NCBI GenBank assembly: GCA_900769795.1
Contig: CAAGHZ010000041.1
Coordinates: 1-12,685, forward strand
DNA length: 12,685 nt
DNA from: Clostridia bacterium
Lineage (GTDB): Bacteria; Bacillota; Clostridia; Monoglobales; Monoglobaceae
Reading direction: 5' to 3'
Shown: positions 1-7,165 of the stretch, piece by piece
Position numbering within the stretch: position 1 is the first letter of the stretch
Layout: each line of letters begins with the position of its first letter
Made by a program: the position numbers and the translations under genes
The notes under the pieces: model-generated
Seen by the model: the letters and a program-made list of their open reading frames with translations, nothing else
Databases searched by the model: none
Told to the model about the DNA's origin: nothing

Positions 1-44
1 ATAAGTATCATACATACAGCCGCTGCTATAATACGATTATGCAT
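1..44 (-). CDS. 5' end of a probable secreted protein (partial)
   Basis: The ATG reads leftward from 44 and only 14 codons are inside the window (MHNRIIAAAVCMIL). The start is a basic residue followed by a hydrophobic Ala/Ile/Val/Met run, which is how a Sec signal peptide begins. It resembles the signal peptide of the large secreted protein at 1004-3412 (shared pattern R-I-x-A-A, then C-M). A GAGGTGG ribosome binding site lies at 50-56, five bases from the ATG, and a strong promoter lies upstream at 103-131, so a real gene start is well supported. The mature product is off the left edge, and its family cannot be told. Membership of the same envelope-protein family as the neighbours is inference. 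Confidence 0.6.
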   Translation of the reverse strand, partial: MHNRIIAAAVCMIL

Positions 45-102
45 TTAGTCCACCTCAAAAATTCAATAGTTATGTCTCGCAATTTTTCAACAAGACATTA
101 TG

Positions 103-131
103 ATTATACCACCTTTTGGGCCGAAAATCAA
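103..131 (-). promoter_or_regulatory. Sigma-A promoter for the leftward gene at 1-44
   Basis: On the minus strand there is TTGATT (131-126), a 17-base spacer and TATAAT (108-103), preceded by TGG as an extended -10. The predicted transcription start is near 96, giving a leader of about 50 bases before the ATG at 44. Confidence 0.7.
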
Positions 132-378
132 GCAACTCCGTCTTTTTTTAGGTTTTTGTTTTCAATTTATTCATTTTTTTGTAACATATAACCAAATTAG
201 TGACCTGTGTAATACTCCTGTAATATAGCATAACTTTTCACATTATTATGTGTTACTTTATTCTCTTTGGCGCAAAATATTGTACTTGTCGCCATTGAAC
301 ATATACTAATTTTTGGGTTTTTACCCACTCTATGTGTAGCGCCTATACCTTGTTTTTTTGTGCATTTTTTTGTGTCGA
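132..378. other. AT-rich divergent intergenic region
   Basis: Between the two divergent promoters (103-131 leftward, 379-407 rightward) I see no convincing gene. An open frame runs from 267 into the SLOG gene, but its first 61 codons lie before the promoter and have no ribosome binding site. The segment is rich in T runs and holds an imperfect inverted repeat of the GTAACA type (181-188 against 247-256) of unknown meaning. Confidence 0.5.
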
Positions 379-407
379 TTGACAGTTTTTCACAGTTATG
401 CTATACT
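379..407 (+). promoter_or_regulatory. Sigma-A promoter for the SLOG-family gene
   Basis: Consensus TTGACA (379-384), a 17-base spacer and TATACT (402-407) with TGC directly before the -10. The start of transcription should be near 414, only about 36 bases before the ATG at 450. This fixes the gene start at 450. Confidence 0.8.
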
Positions 408-449
408 TTTAGTAAAATTATCTGTAAAAAAGAAAGGGGCATCCCTCTT

Positions 450-929
450 ATGACTGACAAAAATAAATGCTGCTTCTTTACGGGACACAGGGCTGTCTCA
501 AAGGTACATAAGGAACGTATTGTCACAAATCTGCCCAAAATTATTAAGACTCTTTTCAACAACGGCGTAACCGATTTTATTACAGGCGGCGCCCTTGGCT
601 TTGACACCCTTGCAGCACAAGCGGTTATAAGAGCAAAAAACGAAATCCCCGAAATACGGCTTATTCTTGCCCTTCCCTGCAAAGACCAGTCAAATAACTG
701 GAACAAAAATCAGGTACTTATCTATGAAGAAATTTTAGAAAAAGCAGACGAAATTATATACGTTTCAGAGGAGTATACCCCCGAATGTATGCGAAAGCGC
801 AACCGCTTTATGGTAGATAGCAGTTCTCACTGCGTATTCTTTATGACCTCTCCCCGTGGAGGCACCGCATACACCGTAAAATATGCATTGGAAAATAATA
901 TGAATATGATAAATGTTATGGCAGAATAA
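450..929 (+). CDS. SLOG-superfamily protein, DUF1273/YpsA-like
   Basis: This 159-residue protein has the features of the DUF1273/YpsA branch of the SLOG superfamily. There is an N-terminal FTGHR (residues 9-13), a glycine-rich TGGALGFDTLAAQ loop near 45-57, and a C-terminal half with DEIIYVSEEYTPECMRKRN and RGGTAYTV. SLOG proteins have a Rossmann-like fold thought to bind nucleotides or nucleotide-derived ligands. Bacillus subtilis YpsA has been linked to cell division and stress, but the ligand here is unknown. The start at 450 is chosen because the promoter at 379-407 and an AAAGGGG site at 433-439 directly precede it. AGGG (435-438) can pair with CCCT (443-446), so the ribosome binding site may be partly masked. 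The gene is monocistronic, with a terminator at 947-989. No membrane segment or signal peptide is visible. Confidence 0.85.
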   Translation: MTDKNKCCFFTGHRAVSKVHKERIVTNLPKIIKTLFNNGVTDFITGGALGFDTLAAQAVIRAKNEIPEIRLILALPCKDQSNNWNKNQVLIYEEILEKADEIIYVSEEYTPECMRKRNRFMVDSSSHCVFFMTSPRGGTAYTVKYALENNMNMINVMAE

Positions 930-946
930 AAAAATGCACATTATAA

Positions 947-989
947 ATGCACCCCAAAAGTTTGACGCTTTCGGGGTGCATATTTTTTT
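947..989 (+). terminator. Intrinsic terminator, probably bidirectional
   Basis: A 14-base arm ATGCACCCCAAAAG (947-960) pairs with CTTTCGGGGTGCAT (968-981) with a single A/C mismatch and a 7-base loop. It is followed rightward by ATTTTTTT (982-989). It ends the SLOG gene. Leftward, the same stem is followed by a poorer T-rich stretch (TTTATAAT, then a T run at 929-935), so it probably also ends the convergent secreted-protein gene. Confidence 0.85.
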
Positions 990-1003
990 CATCTATTTGT
1001 CAT

Positions 1004-3412
1004 CTATATAGAGGCGTTATATAGAACTATAATCTCTGCAACAAAATCCTCTACAGTAAAGCACATACCATAGTCGTAAACTATACTGCTATCGAGGCCT
1101 GCTCCTGTTAACACCGCAGAGAACGCCGAACTACCCGTCCCGTTTATACCATTGTCTGTATAAACGTTGTTACCTCCATTATTAATAAAGAATATATATG
1201 TATCCTCTGTTACATCATAGTTTCTTCCGCCAACGTTAATAGTGTTGTGATATGCGTTATATTGTACATCCTTACCGGCTCCGGCAAGGCAAAATGATGG
1301 TTCCTCCCCATCATACTGATGGAACGTGATTCTCTCAATCTCTCCCGACGAGTTAGCTGTATACTCAATCAGTTTGTTTTTTATAGTATTTTCAAAAACA
1401 TCTAAGTCTATCTTATCTACCTTATATACTGCTGAATACTCAAGATAATCCTCATCATAGCCGAGATTCTCCGCTGTCAACCCAACTGAATCGGGATACT
1501 CAATTCTGATTTGCTCTGCAACAAATGCTGTGCATACTCCTTCATTACTTGTAAGCATTTGGATACAGAGTTCTTTATCGCCCCAATCATCCTCTAACAC
1601 AAGCGTATCAAGAATATATCCATACCTTTTACCGACCGGTTTAATTTCACATGCCACTATCTTGCCATAATCATCTATATAGAACGTGCCCTCCGTTCCG
1701 GGCTTAAGACTGTCACACTCGTATGCTCCATAGACCACATCATATACTTCACCGTTGATTGAATACTCATACTCTGTAGCAGATGTCGAGGAAGCAGCTC
1801 GCCAGCTGACAGAGCCTTCAATCTTATTATTTATAACTTCAACATAATAAATCTCATTATTGGGGTTCCACAAGATAGACAGCACATCCCCCTCGCTAAG
1901 TTCGGTGTAGTCTATCTCCTCTCCATCCCTTGTAAGGTAAATGGTTTGCTCGGAATCACCAAAGTTAATAACAACTCTTTCTCCATCGATAGTCTCGGCA
2001 TAATTTTTAAACCGAACTCTGCCACTCTCTAAAACCTCTTCTACAACGCCATAGGTTGGAGCCTCAATACATACTACATCATAATCATCGTTTCCATCGT
2101 TGTCTATAAGAGTCACCTTTCCGCTAAAGCAGGTAGTATATTCATTTACATACCCATAATCGCCGATATAGTCTTCTACAAATTTTGATGATTCCTCAAG
2201 TCCATTGTAGATAATAAAGTCGGTGTCGTTGTATTCAACATTGATAGCAGCAGTCTGTACTTCGTCATCCCCGTCTTTGGATAAGTACTCAACCACACAT
2301 GTAGAATCATCAAATCCAATGTATTCATCAAAAGTAAAACTGATAACCTTTTCTGCCCTGTTTTTACCCTCATCGCAACCATTACATTCAACCATGTTAT
2401 ATCCCAAAGCAATCTCCTGCTCTACCCATACGTGCATATGCTCGGTATAATCTTTTATCTGATTAAATATCTCTTCTGCTTTTTCAACATTAGTTGTAGA
2501 GAAGGTAATATTACTTGTATCTGCATCTCCGAAATCAACGCCATTGACCGAGTTTACCTCTACCTCTGTCTGCAATGTCGCAGGAACTTTCAGTTCAACT
2601 TTCTCGCCGGCAGTCTCATCTATTACGATTTTGCCAATCTGCGCATCATCACCCCTGATTTCTGCATCTGCAGTTACGACAAGTTCCTGTATAGCAGAAC
2701 TGTCATCTATAACCTCTATAGTCGCAGGGGTTTTTAATTCAATTTTTTCTACGGGAGTATTTGTAAGTTCAATTCTCGGAGTCTCTCCTGATTCTTTATT
2801 GACTACTATTTTGCCGAAAATATCACATTCTTCTATCTTTACCGACTCAGAGCCTCCGCCCTCAACAATAAGGTTCCCTCTTATTGTTACATCGAGGAGT
2901 TCAACATCTCCGTCACCAACATTTGAACTTATTCTCAGGTCGCCAGCTCCAATATTGTTGAGTTTTGCGCCCGAAGATGAAACAACCGTCTCATTATATA
3001 TGCCTGTGCCCACATTTGCATAAGGCACAAGGTTTTCGCCAAGGACGAAAACTTTACAACTGTCGGCATCTTCATTATATGCTGTCTCGCTTTTGACCGA
3101 AAATCTGCCGCTTGCACCCTTTTCTATTGTCTTTGCTTCTGCTTTTACTACATCAACCAACATATCATCTGCATAGAAAGCAACCATCGGCGCAAATTGT
3201 GTGACTGTTTCACAGTTGTTAGTCAAATTAAAAGTTGCATCTGTAACATCTATCTCATATGGATATCCGTACTCGTCATCAACCTCTTTCCAGCCTAGCT
3301 CCATCTTTACATAGTCAATTATCGCATATCCATCTGCGCTCGCAGAAACAAACACTGTTCCGCTTAGCATAACTGCCATACATAAAACTGCTGCTAATAT
3401 TCTCTTAATCAC
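1004..3412 (-). CDS. Large secreted protein sharing a block with the S-layer protein
   Basis: This 802-residue protein has a Sec signal peptide (KR, then a hydrophobic run, cleavage likely after SASA, residue 26). Residues 150-290 form a regular ladder of short beta-strand repeats (patterns such as VTIRGNLIVEGGG, DIFGKIVVNK, KIELKTPATIEV) suggesting a beta-helix-like fold. Residues 324-346 hold HMHVW and CNGC, a motif style seen in other clostridial surface proteins. Residues 398-798 match residues 363-766 of the S-layer protein in this window; over 55 residues starting at GSVSWRAAS I count 36 identities. The protein ends right after the block (VLYNASI). No SLH domain, LPXTG or transmembrane anchor is seen. 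Translation starts at a GTG, 8 bases from AGGAG. That AGGAG overlaps the metG stop, so the gene probably belongs to the ruvA-ruvB-metG transcript. I cannot name a family; an accessory S-layer or envelope component is inference. Confidence 0.85.
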   Translation of the reverse strand: MIKRILAAVLCMAVMLSGTVFVSASADGYAIIDYVKMELGWKEVDDEYGYPYEIDVTDATFNLTNNCETVTQFAPMVAFYADDMLVDVVKAEAKTIEKGASGRFSVKSETAYNEDADSCKVFVLGENLVPYANVGTGIYNETVVSSSGAKLNNIGAGDLRISSNVGDGDVELLDVTIRGNLIVEGGGSESVKIEECDIFGKIVVNKESGETPRIELTNTPVEKIELKTPATIEVIDDSSAIQELVVTADAEIRGDDAQIGKIVIDETAGEKVELKVPATLQTEVEVNSVNGVDFGDADTSNITFSTTNVEKAEEIFNQIKDYTEHMHVWVEQEIALGYNMVECNGCDEGKNRAEKVISFTFDEYIGFDDSTCVVEYLSKDGDDEVQTAAINVEYNDTDFIIYNGLEESSKFVEDYIGDYGYVNEYTTCFSGKVTLIDNDGNDDYDVVCIEAPTYGVVEEVLESGRVRFKNYAETIDGERVVINFGDSEQTIYLTRDGEEIDYTELSEGDVLSILWNPNNEIYYVEVINNKIEGSVSWRAASSTSATEYEYSINGEVYDVVYGAYECDSLKPGTEGTFYIDDYGKIVACEIKPVGKRYGYILDTLVLEDDWGDKELCIQMLTSNEGVCTAFVAEQIRIEYPDSVGLTAENLGYDEDYLEYSAVYKVDKIDLDVFENTIKNKLIEYTANSSGEIERITFHQYDGEEPSFCLAGAGKDVQYNAYHNTINVGGRNYDVTEDTYIFFINNGGNNVYTDNGINGTGSSAFSAVLTGAGLDSSIVYDYGMCFTVEDFVAEIIVLYNASI
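1019..2221 (-). repeat. Paralogous module, copy 1 (in the secreted protein)
   Basis: This is the DNA for residues 398-798 of the secreted protein. It matches 8701-9912 in the S-layer gene in the same orientation and domain order: the GxVxLxDN strand, VVEEV, DYTEL..DVLSIL, RAASxTSA, YGAYEC..LKPG, SVGLT.ENLG, ITF..DEEPS, NNVY and VLYN. Similarity is also visible at the DNA level, for example around 1690-1800 against 9380-9490. The copies are clearly diverged, so the duplication is old. Confidence 0.85.
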
Positions 3413-3420
3413 AAGATCAT

Positions 3421-3426
3421 CTCCTA
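3421..3426 (-). promoter_or_regulatory. Ribosome binding site fused to the metG stop codon
   Basis: On the minus strand TAGGAG contains both the metG TAG stop (3426-3424) and the AGGAG site (3425-3421) for the next gene, whose GTG starts at 3412. Ribosomes ending metG therefore sit on the next start signal, which suggests translational coupling. No promoter is seen between the two genes because there is no room for one. Confidence 0.75.
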
Positions 3427-5358
3427 TACTATACTTGCGCCGCTTTGGATGTCCTCAAGGGTCGAGGTCACGACAAGCTTGCCGTCGTGTTCGGCTGATA
3501 GAATCATACCGTTTGATTCAAGTCCCATCATCTTTCTTGGTGGGAAGTTAGCAATAAACAATACATTCTTGCCAATTAAATCCTCAGGCTCGTAATACTT
3601 TGCGATACCCGATAAAATCTGTCTGCGCTCTGAGCCTACTTCAAGTTCAAATCTAAGAAGTTTTGAAGACTTCGGCACCTTTTCGCACACAACTACCTTG
3701 CCGACGCGAATGTCGAGTTTTTCAAAGTCGTCAAATGTCACATCTGCCTTTATCGGCTCTATCTCTATTTTTTCTTCTCCCTTTGGCGCGCCAAGTTCTG
3801 CCTCAAGCTCCGCAAGTTTCTTCTCTGCATCAAGACGAACAAACATCGGTTCTGCTGTGCCAACCTTTACGCCCGCTTTTGTTTTGCCAAAGGTAGCGAG
3901 GCTCTCCCATGAAAGTTCATCTGCTCCTGTCTGTTTCGCAATAGCCATCTGAGTGTCCGGCATAAACGAGCCAAGCAGTGACGTAATAAATCTGATTGCT
4001 TCGATAAGGTTGTACATAACAGTTTTGAGCTGTTCTCTGCCCTCATCCGTCTTTGCAAGAACCCATGGCATAGTCTCGTCAATATATTTGTTTGCACGGT
4101 TTACAATATCCCAGATACAATCCATCGCATCTGCAACACGCAACTGCTCCATACAAGCAGCAGTCTTTTTTGCAGAATCAAGGCATGTTTGCGCAAGACT
4201 ATCGTCAAAATCGGTTTCCACGCCCTTTGCAGGTATCTCTCCGTCAAAATATTTGTTTATCATAGAGACAGTTCTGTTTACCAGGTTGCCGAGAGTGTTT
4301 GCAAGGTCGGAATTAAATCTTGAGATAAGTGTCTCAAAGGTGATGTTTCCATCCTGTGCAAATGGCATTTCGTGGAGGAGGTAATATCTTACCGCGTCTA
4401 CGCCAAAGTTTCTAACCAAATCGTCTGCATAAATTACGTTACCAATAGATTTGCTCATCTTATCCTCGCCATTGAGCAGCCATGGATGACCAAAAATCTG
4501 CTTTGGCAACGGCTCGCCAAGAGCCATAAGGAAGATAGGCCAGTAAATTGTATGGAATCTTAAAATATCCTTACCGATTATATGCACATCTGCCGGCCAG
4601 TATTTGTCATACTGCTCCGATTTTTCATCACATTTATATCCAAGTGCCGTAATATAGTTGGTAAGGGCATCAAGCCATACATATACAACGTGCTTGTCAT
4701 CAAAATCAACGGGGATACCCCAGTTAAAACTTGTTCTTGAAACACACAAATCCTGAAGTCCCGGTTTTAAGAAGTTGTTTACCATTTCCTTCTTTCTTGA
4801 CTCAGGCTGGATAAATTCAGGGTTCTCTTCTATATGCTTCATCAGTCTGTCTGCATATTTGCTCATTTTAAAGAAGTATGCTTCTTCGTTCTGCTTATGA
4901 ACCTCTCTGCCACAATCGGGGCACTTGCCGTCAACAAGTTGGGTCTCTGTCCAGAATGACTCACAGGGGGTACAATACCATCCCTCATAAGAGTCTAAGT
5001 ATATATCTCCCTGCTCATAAAGTTTTTTAAAGATCTTCTGTACGGTCTCCACATGATAATCATCAGTAGTGCGGATAAACTTATCGTAACTTGTGTTCAT
5101 CAAATCCCATATATCACGGATTTCTTCTGCAACGCCGTCAACATACTCCTGCGGAGAAATTCCTGCTGCCTCTGCAAGTTCCTGAATCTTCTGGCCGTGC
5201 TCATCTGTGCCTGTACAAAAGAACACATCATAGCCCATATATCTTTTAAAGCGTGCAATTGCATCTGTCAAAACTATCTCATAGGTATTGCCTATATGAG
5301 GCTTACGTGATGTGTATGCAATCGCAGTAGTTATATAAAACTTTTCCTTATTATCCAT
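3424..5358 (-). CDS. metG: Methionine--tRNA ligase
   Basis: Methionyl-tRNA synthetase, 644 residues, charges tRNA-Met with methionine in the cytoplasm. The class I signature HIGN is at 21-24 and KMSKS at 300-304. One zinc knuckle is formed by C129/C132 (CTPC) and C146/C149 (CPDC). The anticodon-binding alpha-helical region covers about 340-500. A linker with a charged helix (AEKKLAELEAEL) joins it to a C-terminal EMAPII/OB-fold tRNA-binding domain from about 544 (DFEKLDIRVGKV, then RQILSGIAKYY). This two-part layout is the common long form in Firmicutes, and the length is normal. The ATG at 5358 is preceded by GAAAGGAAG (5374-5366). The gene follows ruvB with a palindromic repeat between them and no clear promoter, and is followed 11 bases later by the secreted-protein gene. 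That neighbour is unusual; tatD-type genes are more often found there. Confidence 0.97.
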   Translation of the reverse strand: MDNKEKFYITTAIAYTSRKPHIGNTYEIVLTDAIARFKRYMGYDVFFCTGTDEHGQKIQELAEAAGISPQEYVDGVAEEIRDIWDLMNTSYDKFIRTTDDYHVETVQKIFKKLYEQGDIYLDSYEGWYCTPCESFWTETQLVDGKCPDCGREVHKQNEEAYFFKMSKYADRLMKHIEENPEFIQPESRKKEMVNNFLKPGLQDLCVSRTSFNWGIPVDFDDKHVVYVWLDALTNYITALGYKCDEKSEQYDKYWPADVHIIGKDILRFHTIYWPIFLMALGEPLPKQIFGHPWLLNGEDKMSKSIGNVIYADDLVRNFGVDAVRYYLLHEMPFAQDGNITFETLISRFNSDLANTLGNLVNRTVSMINKYFDGEIPAKGVETDFDDSLAQTCLDSAKKTAACMEQLRVADAMDCIWDIVNRANKYIDETMPWVLAKTDEGREQLKTVMYNLIEAIRFITSLLGSFMPDTQMAIAKQTGADELSWESLATFGKTKAGVKVGTAEPMFVRLDAEKKLAELEAELGAPKGEEKIEIEPIKADVTFDDFEKLDIRVGKVVVCEKVPKSSKLLRFELEVGSERRQILSGIAKYYEPEDLIGKNVLFIANFPPRKMMGLESNGMILSAEHDGKLVVTSTLEDIQSGASIV

Positions 5359-5396
5359 TTTTGTGCTTCCTTTCGGTTAAAAATTTTTGTAATAAT

Positions 5397-5450
5397 CCCT
5401 CAGCGGACCGTCGAGGACGCCTTCCCTACAACACAAGGGAGGATACCTTA
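5397..5450 (+). repeat. REP-like palindromic element A (ruvB-metG gap), degenerate
   Basis: The sequence begins CCCTCAG and contains a CTTCCCT (5421-5427) / AGGGAGG (5436-5442) stem with one G-T pair, then ACCTTATTT. It aligns with element B: both start ATCCCTCAG, share ACACAAGGGAG and end CCTTATTT. The first hairpin (GTCAGC/GCTGAC in B) is no longer clean here. The element overlaps the stop codon of ruvB (5448-5450). There is no T run after it in the leftward direction, so it is not a terminator for ruvB. Confidence 0.65.
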
Positions 5451-6461
5451 TTTCTCTTCGTATTTTACGCCAAAATGCTCGTATGCATGTGGGGTAATCA
5501 CTCGGCCTCTGGGAGTGCGGCTTAAAAACCCAATTTGCATCAGGTATGGCTCATAGACATCCTCTATTGTATCGGCCTCCTCGCCAATTGTTGCAGCAAG
5601 GGTATCAAGTCCTACGGGGCCTCCGCCATACAGTTCAATTACTGTCATTATCATTCTCTTATCTATAGCGTCAAGCCCAAGGGCATCGACCTCAAGCCTG
5701 CATAGGGCAAGGTCTGCAACATCATTTGTAATTTTACCATCCGCTTCTATCTCTGCAAAGTCCCGGACTCTCTTTAAAAGTCTGTTTGCAATTCTTGGCG
5801 TACCTCGCGACCTTGATGCAATCTCTACTGCACCACCTGAATCAATCTCAATGCCAAGTATATCGGCACTTCGAGTCACTATCTCGGCAAGTTCTTCTTT
5901 TTTATACATTTCAAGTCTTGAAATTACGCCAAACCTGTCACGCAAGGGTGCCGTCAGCGCGCCTGCCTTGGTTGTTGCGCCAATTAGTGTAAAGTGCGGC
6001 AAATCAAGACGAATTGACCTTGCCGATGGTCCTTTGCCAATAATTATATCTAAGGCATAATCCTCCATAGCAGGGTATAAAATCTCTTCAACACTTCGAC
6101 TGAGACGATGGATCTCGTCAACAAAAAGTATGTCACCTTCGCCAAGATTTGTGAGTAGCGCTGCAAGATCCCCCTGCTTTTCTATTGCAGGACCTGATGT
6201 GATACGCAAGTTAACCCCCATCTCGTTTGCAATTATCCCCGCAAGAGTGGTCTTACCAAGTCCCGGCGGACCGTAGAGCAAAACATGGTCAAGCGAGTCT
6301 CCGCGTTTCTTTGCTGCCTCAATAAAAACTTTGAGATTCTCCTTCGCCTTGGTCTGGCCGATATATTCAGACAAACGTTTAGGACGAAGACTATATTCAA
6401 TTTCATTGTCACCATTCATCTCTGATGTTGTGACGATTCTGCTTTCGTTATCAAAATCCAT
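5448..6461 (-). CDS. ruvB: Holliday junction branch migration ATPase RuvB
   Basis: RuvB, 337 residues, is the AAA+ hexameric motor that drives branch migration of Holliday junctions with RuvA. Visible motifs are Walker A GPPGLGKT (64-71), Walker B FVDEIH (113-118), sensor 1 GATT (161-164), the conserved APLRDRFG (171-178) with the trans-acting arginine, sensor 2 GTPRIANR (220-227), and the C-terminal winged helix ending GFLSRTPRGR (311-320). Length is typical. The ATG at 6461 has only a weak upstream GGAATG. The gene follows ruvA by 89 bases, with palindromic element B between them, and no promoter is evident, so it is probably co-transcribed with ruvA. The last codon and stop lie in the AAATAAGG string, which also flanks element B. 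Confidence 0.97.
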   Translation of the reverse strand: MDFDNESRIVTTSEMNGDNEIEYSLRPKRLSEYIGQTKAKENLKVFIEAAKKRGDSLDHVLLYGPPGLGKTTLAGIIANEMGVNLRITSGPAIEKQGDLAALLTNLGEGDILFVDEIHRLSRSVEEILYPAMEDYALDIIIGKGPSARSIRLDLPHFTLIGATTKAGALTAPLRDRFGVISRLEMYKKEELAEIVTRSADILGIEIDSGGAVEIASRSRGTPRIANRLLKRVRDFAEIEADGKITNDVADLALCRLEVDALGLDAIDKRMIMTVIELYGGGPVGLDTLAATIGEEADTIEDVYEPYLMQIGFLSRTPRGRVITPHAYEHFGVKYEEK

Positions 6462-6496
6462 ATTATCATTCCATTTCTATGGGGTAAATATAACAA

Positions 6497-6546
6497 TCCC
6501 TCAGTCAGCATAGCTGACAGCTCCCTTTACACAAGGGAGCCTTATT
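6497..6546 (+). repeat. REP-like palindromic element B (ruvA-ruvB gap)
   Basis: Two adjacent perfect hairpins: GTCAGC (6504-6509) / GCTGAC (6513-6518) with loop ATA, then GCTCCCTT (6520-6527) / AAGGGAGC (6533-6540) with loop TACAC. The element starts CCCTCA and ends GCCTTATTT. It has the same two-hairpin plan and the shared strings TCAGTCA, TGACAGCT and GCCTT found in element D beside the DUF559 gene. It lies between two co-transcribed genes without a T run, so it likely acts as an mRNA structure or is a passenger insertion. Confidence 0.85.
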
Positions 6547-6550
6547 TAAA

Positions 6551-7141
6551 TTACATAAGTTTCTTTAGTGCAAATTTTATTTTATCCTCTACGCTGCCAT
6601 CTGAGCCGGCAAGGGCACGCTCTGCCTCCTGCCTGCTATACCCAAGAACAACCAAAGCAGAAACCGCCTCGTTATCCGCCCCTGTGTCAGGCGCAAAAAT
6701 TTCTTCTGCACTTAAATCCTCTGCATCAATATGCTTAAACTTGTCCTTAAGCTCTAAAATTATTCTTTGCGCTCCCTTTGGTCCAAGCCCGGGTGTGTGT
6801 GATGCAATATACTTACTGTCGCCTGTTGCAACACAAAGAGCAAACTTAGATGTAGATACATTTGACAGAAGAGACGCAGCGGTTTTTGCGCCTACGCCCG
6901 ACACACCAAGTATCATCTCGAAGGTTGCCCTTTCTTCTGATGTTGCAAAACCATAAAGAGTAAGCACATCAGATGCCGTCTTTATATTTAAATAAGTATA
7001 AAGTTTAACCACCTCACCAATCTCACCAATGCCCGAAAGGCTTGTAAGGGTAGAATAAAGTTTATATCCAACGCCATTAACATCAACAACCGCATAAGTA
7101 TCGGTCTTTTGAACAAGTGTACCGGAAATATAATCAAACAT
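6551..7141 (-). CDS. ruvA: Holliday junction-binding protein RuvA
   Basis: RuvA, 196 residues, binds four-way junctions as a tetramer and loads RuvB. Domain I is an OB fold (residues 1-65, VDVNGVGYKLY and LYGF). Domain II has two helix-hairpin-helix motifs, LGVSGVGAKTAASLL (78-92) and TPGLGPKGAQRIILELKDK (116-134). Domain III (about 155-196, AVSALVVLGYSRQEAERAL) contacts RuvB. The start is ATG 7141, because GGAGG (7154-7150) is 8 bases upstream; the ATG at 7156 would contain that site inside the gene. The promoter is at 7166-7194. The acidic pin is unusual: where E. coli has Glu55-Asp56, this protein reads KTASD with two extra residues before LYGF. No ruvC is present nearby. Confidence 0.96.
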   Translation of the reverse strand: MFDYISGTLVQKTDTYAVVDVNGVGYKLYSTLTSLSGIGEIGEVVKLYTYLNIKTASDVLTLYGFATSEERATFEMILGVSGVGAKTAASLLSNVSTSKFALCVATGDSKYIASHTPGLGPKGAQRIILELKDKFKHIDAEDLSAEEIFAPDTGADNEAVSALVVLGYSRQEAERALAGSDGSVEDKIKFALKKLM

Positions 7142-7165
7142 ATTACAATCCTCCATATTATCTTT

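Noticed and set aside
267..449. Upstream in-frame extension of the SLOG gene by 61 codons
   Set aside because: The extension lies before the promoter at 379-407, has no ribosome binding site, and codes for a hydrophobic, Phe/Cys-rich stretch unlike the family.
2544..3023. Rightward 159-codon open frame
   Set aside because: It is antisense to the secreted-protein gene, is Ser/Pro/Thr-rich in the way antisense shadow frames often are, and has no ribosome binding site or homology that I recognise.
7142..7156. Longer ruvA start at 7156
   Set aside because: Its first codons would contain the GGAGG ribosome binding site of the ATG at 7141, and RuvA normally begins MFDYI/MIxxI.
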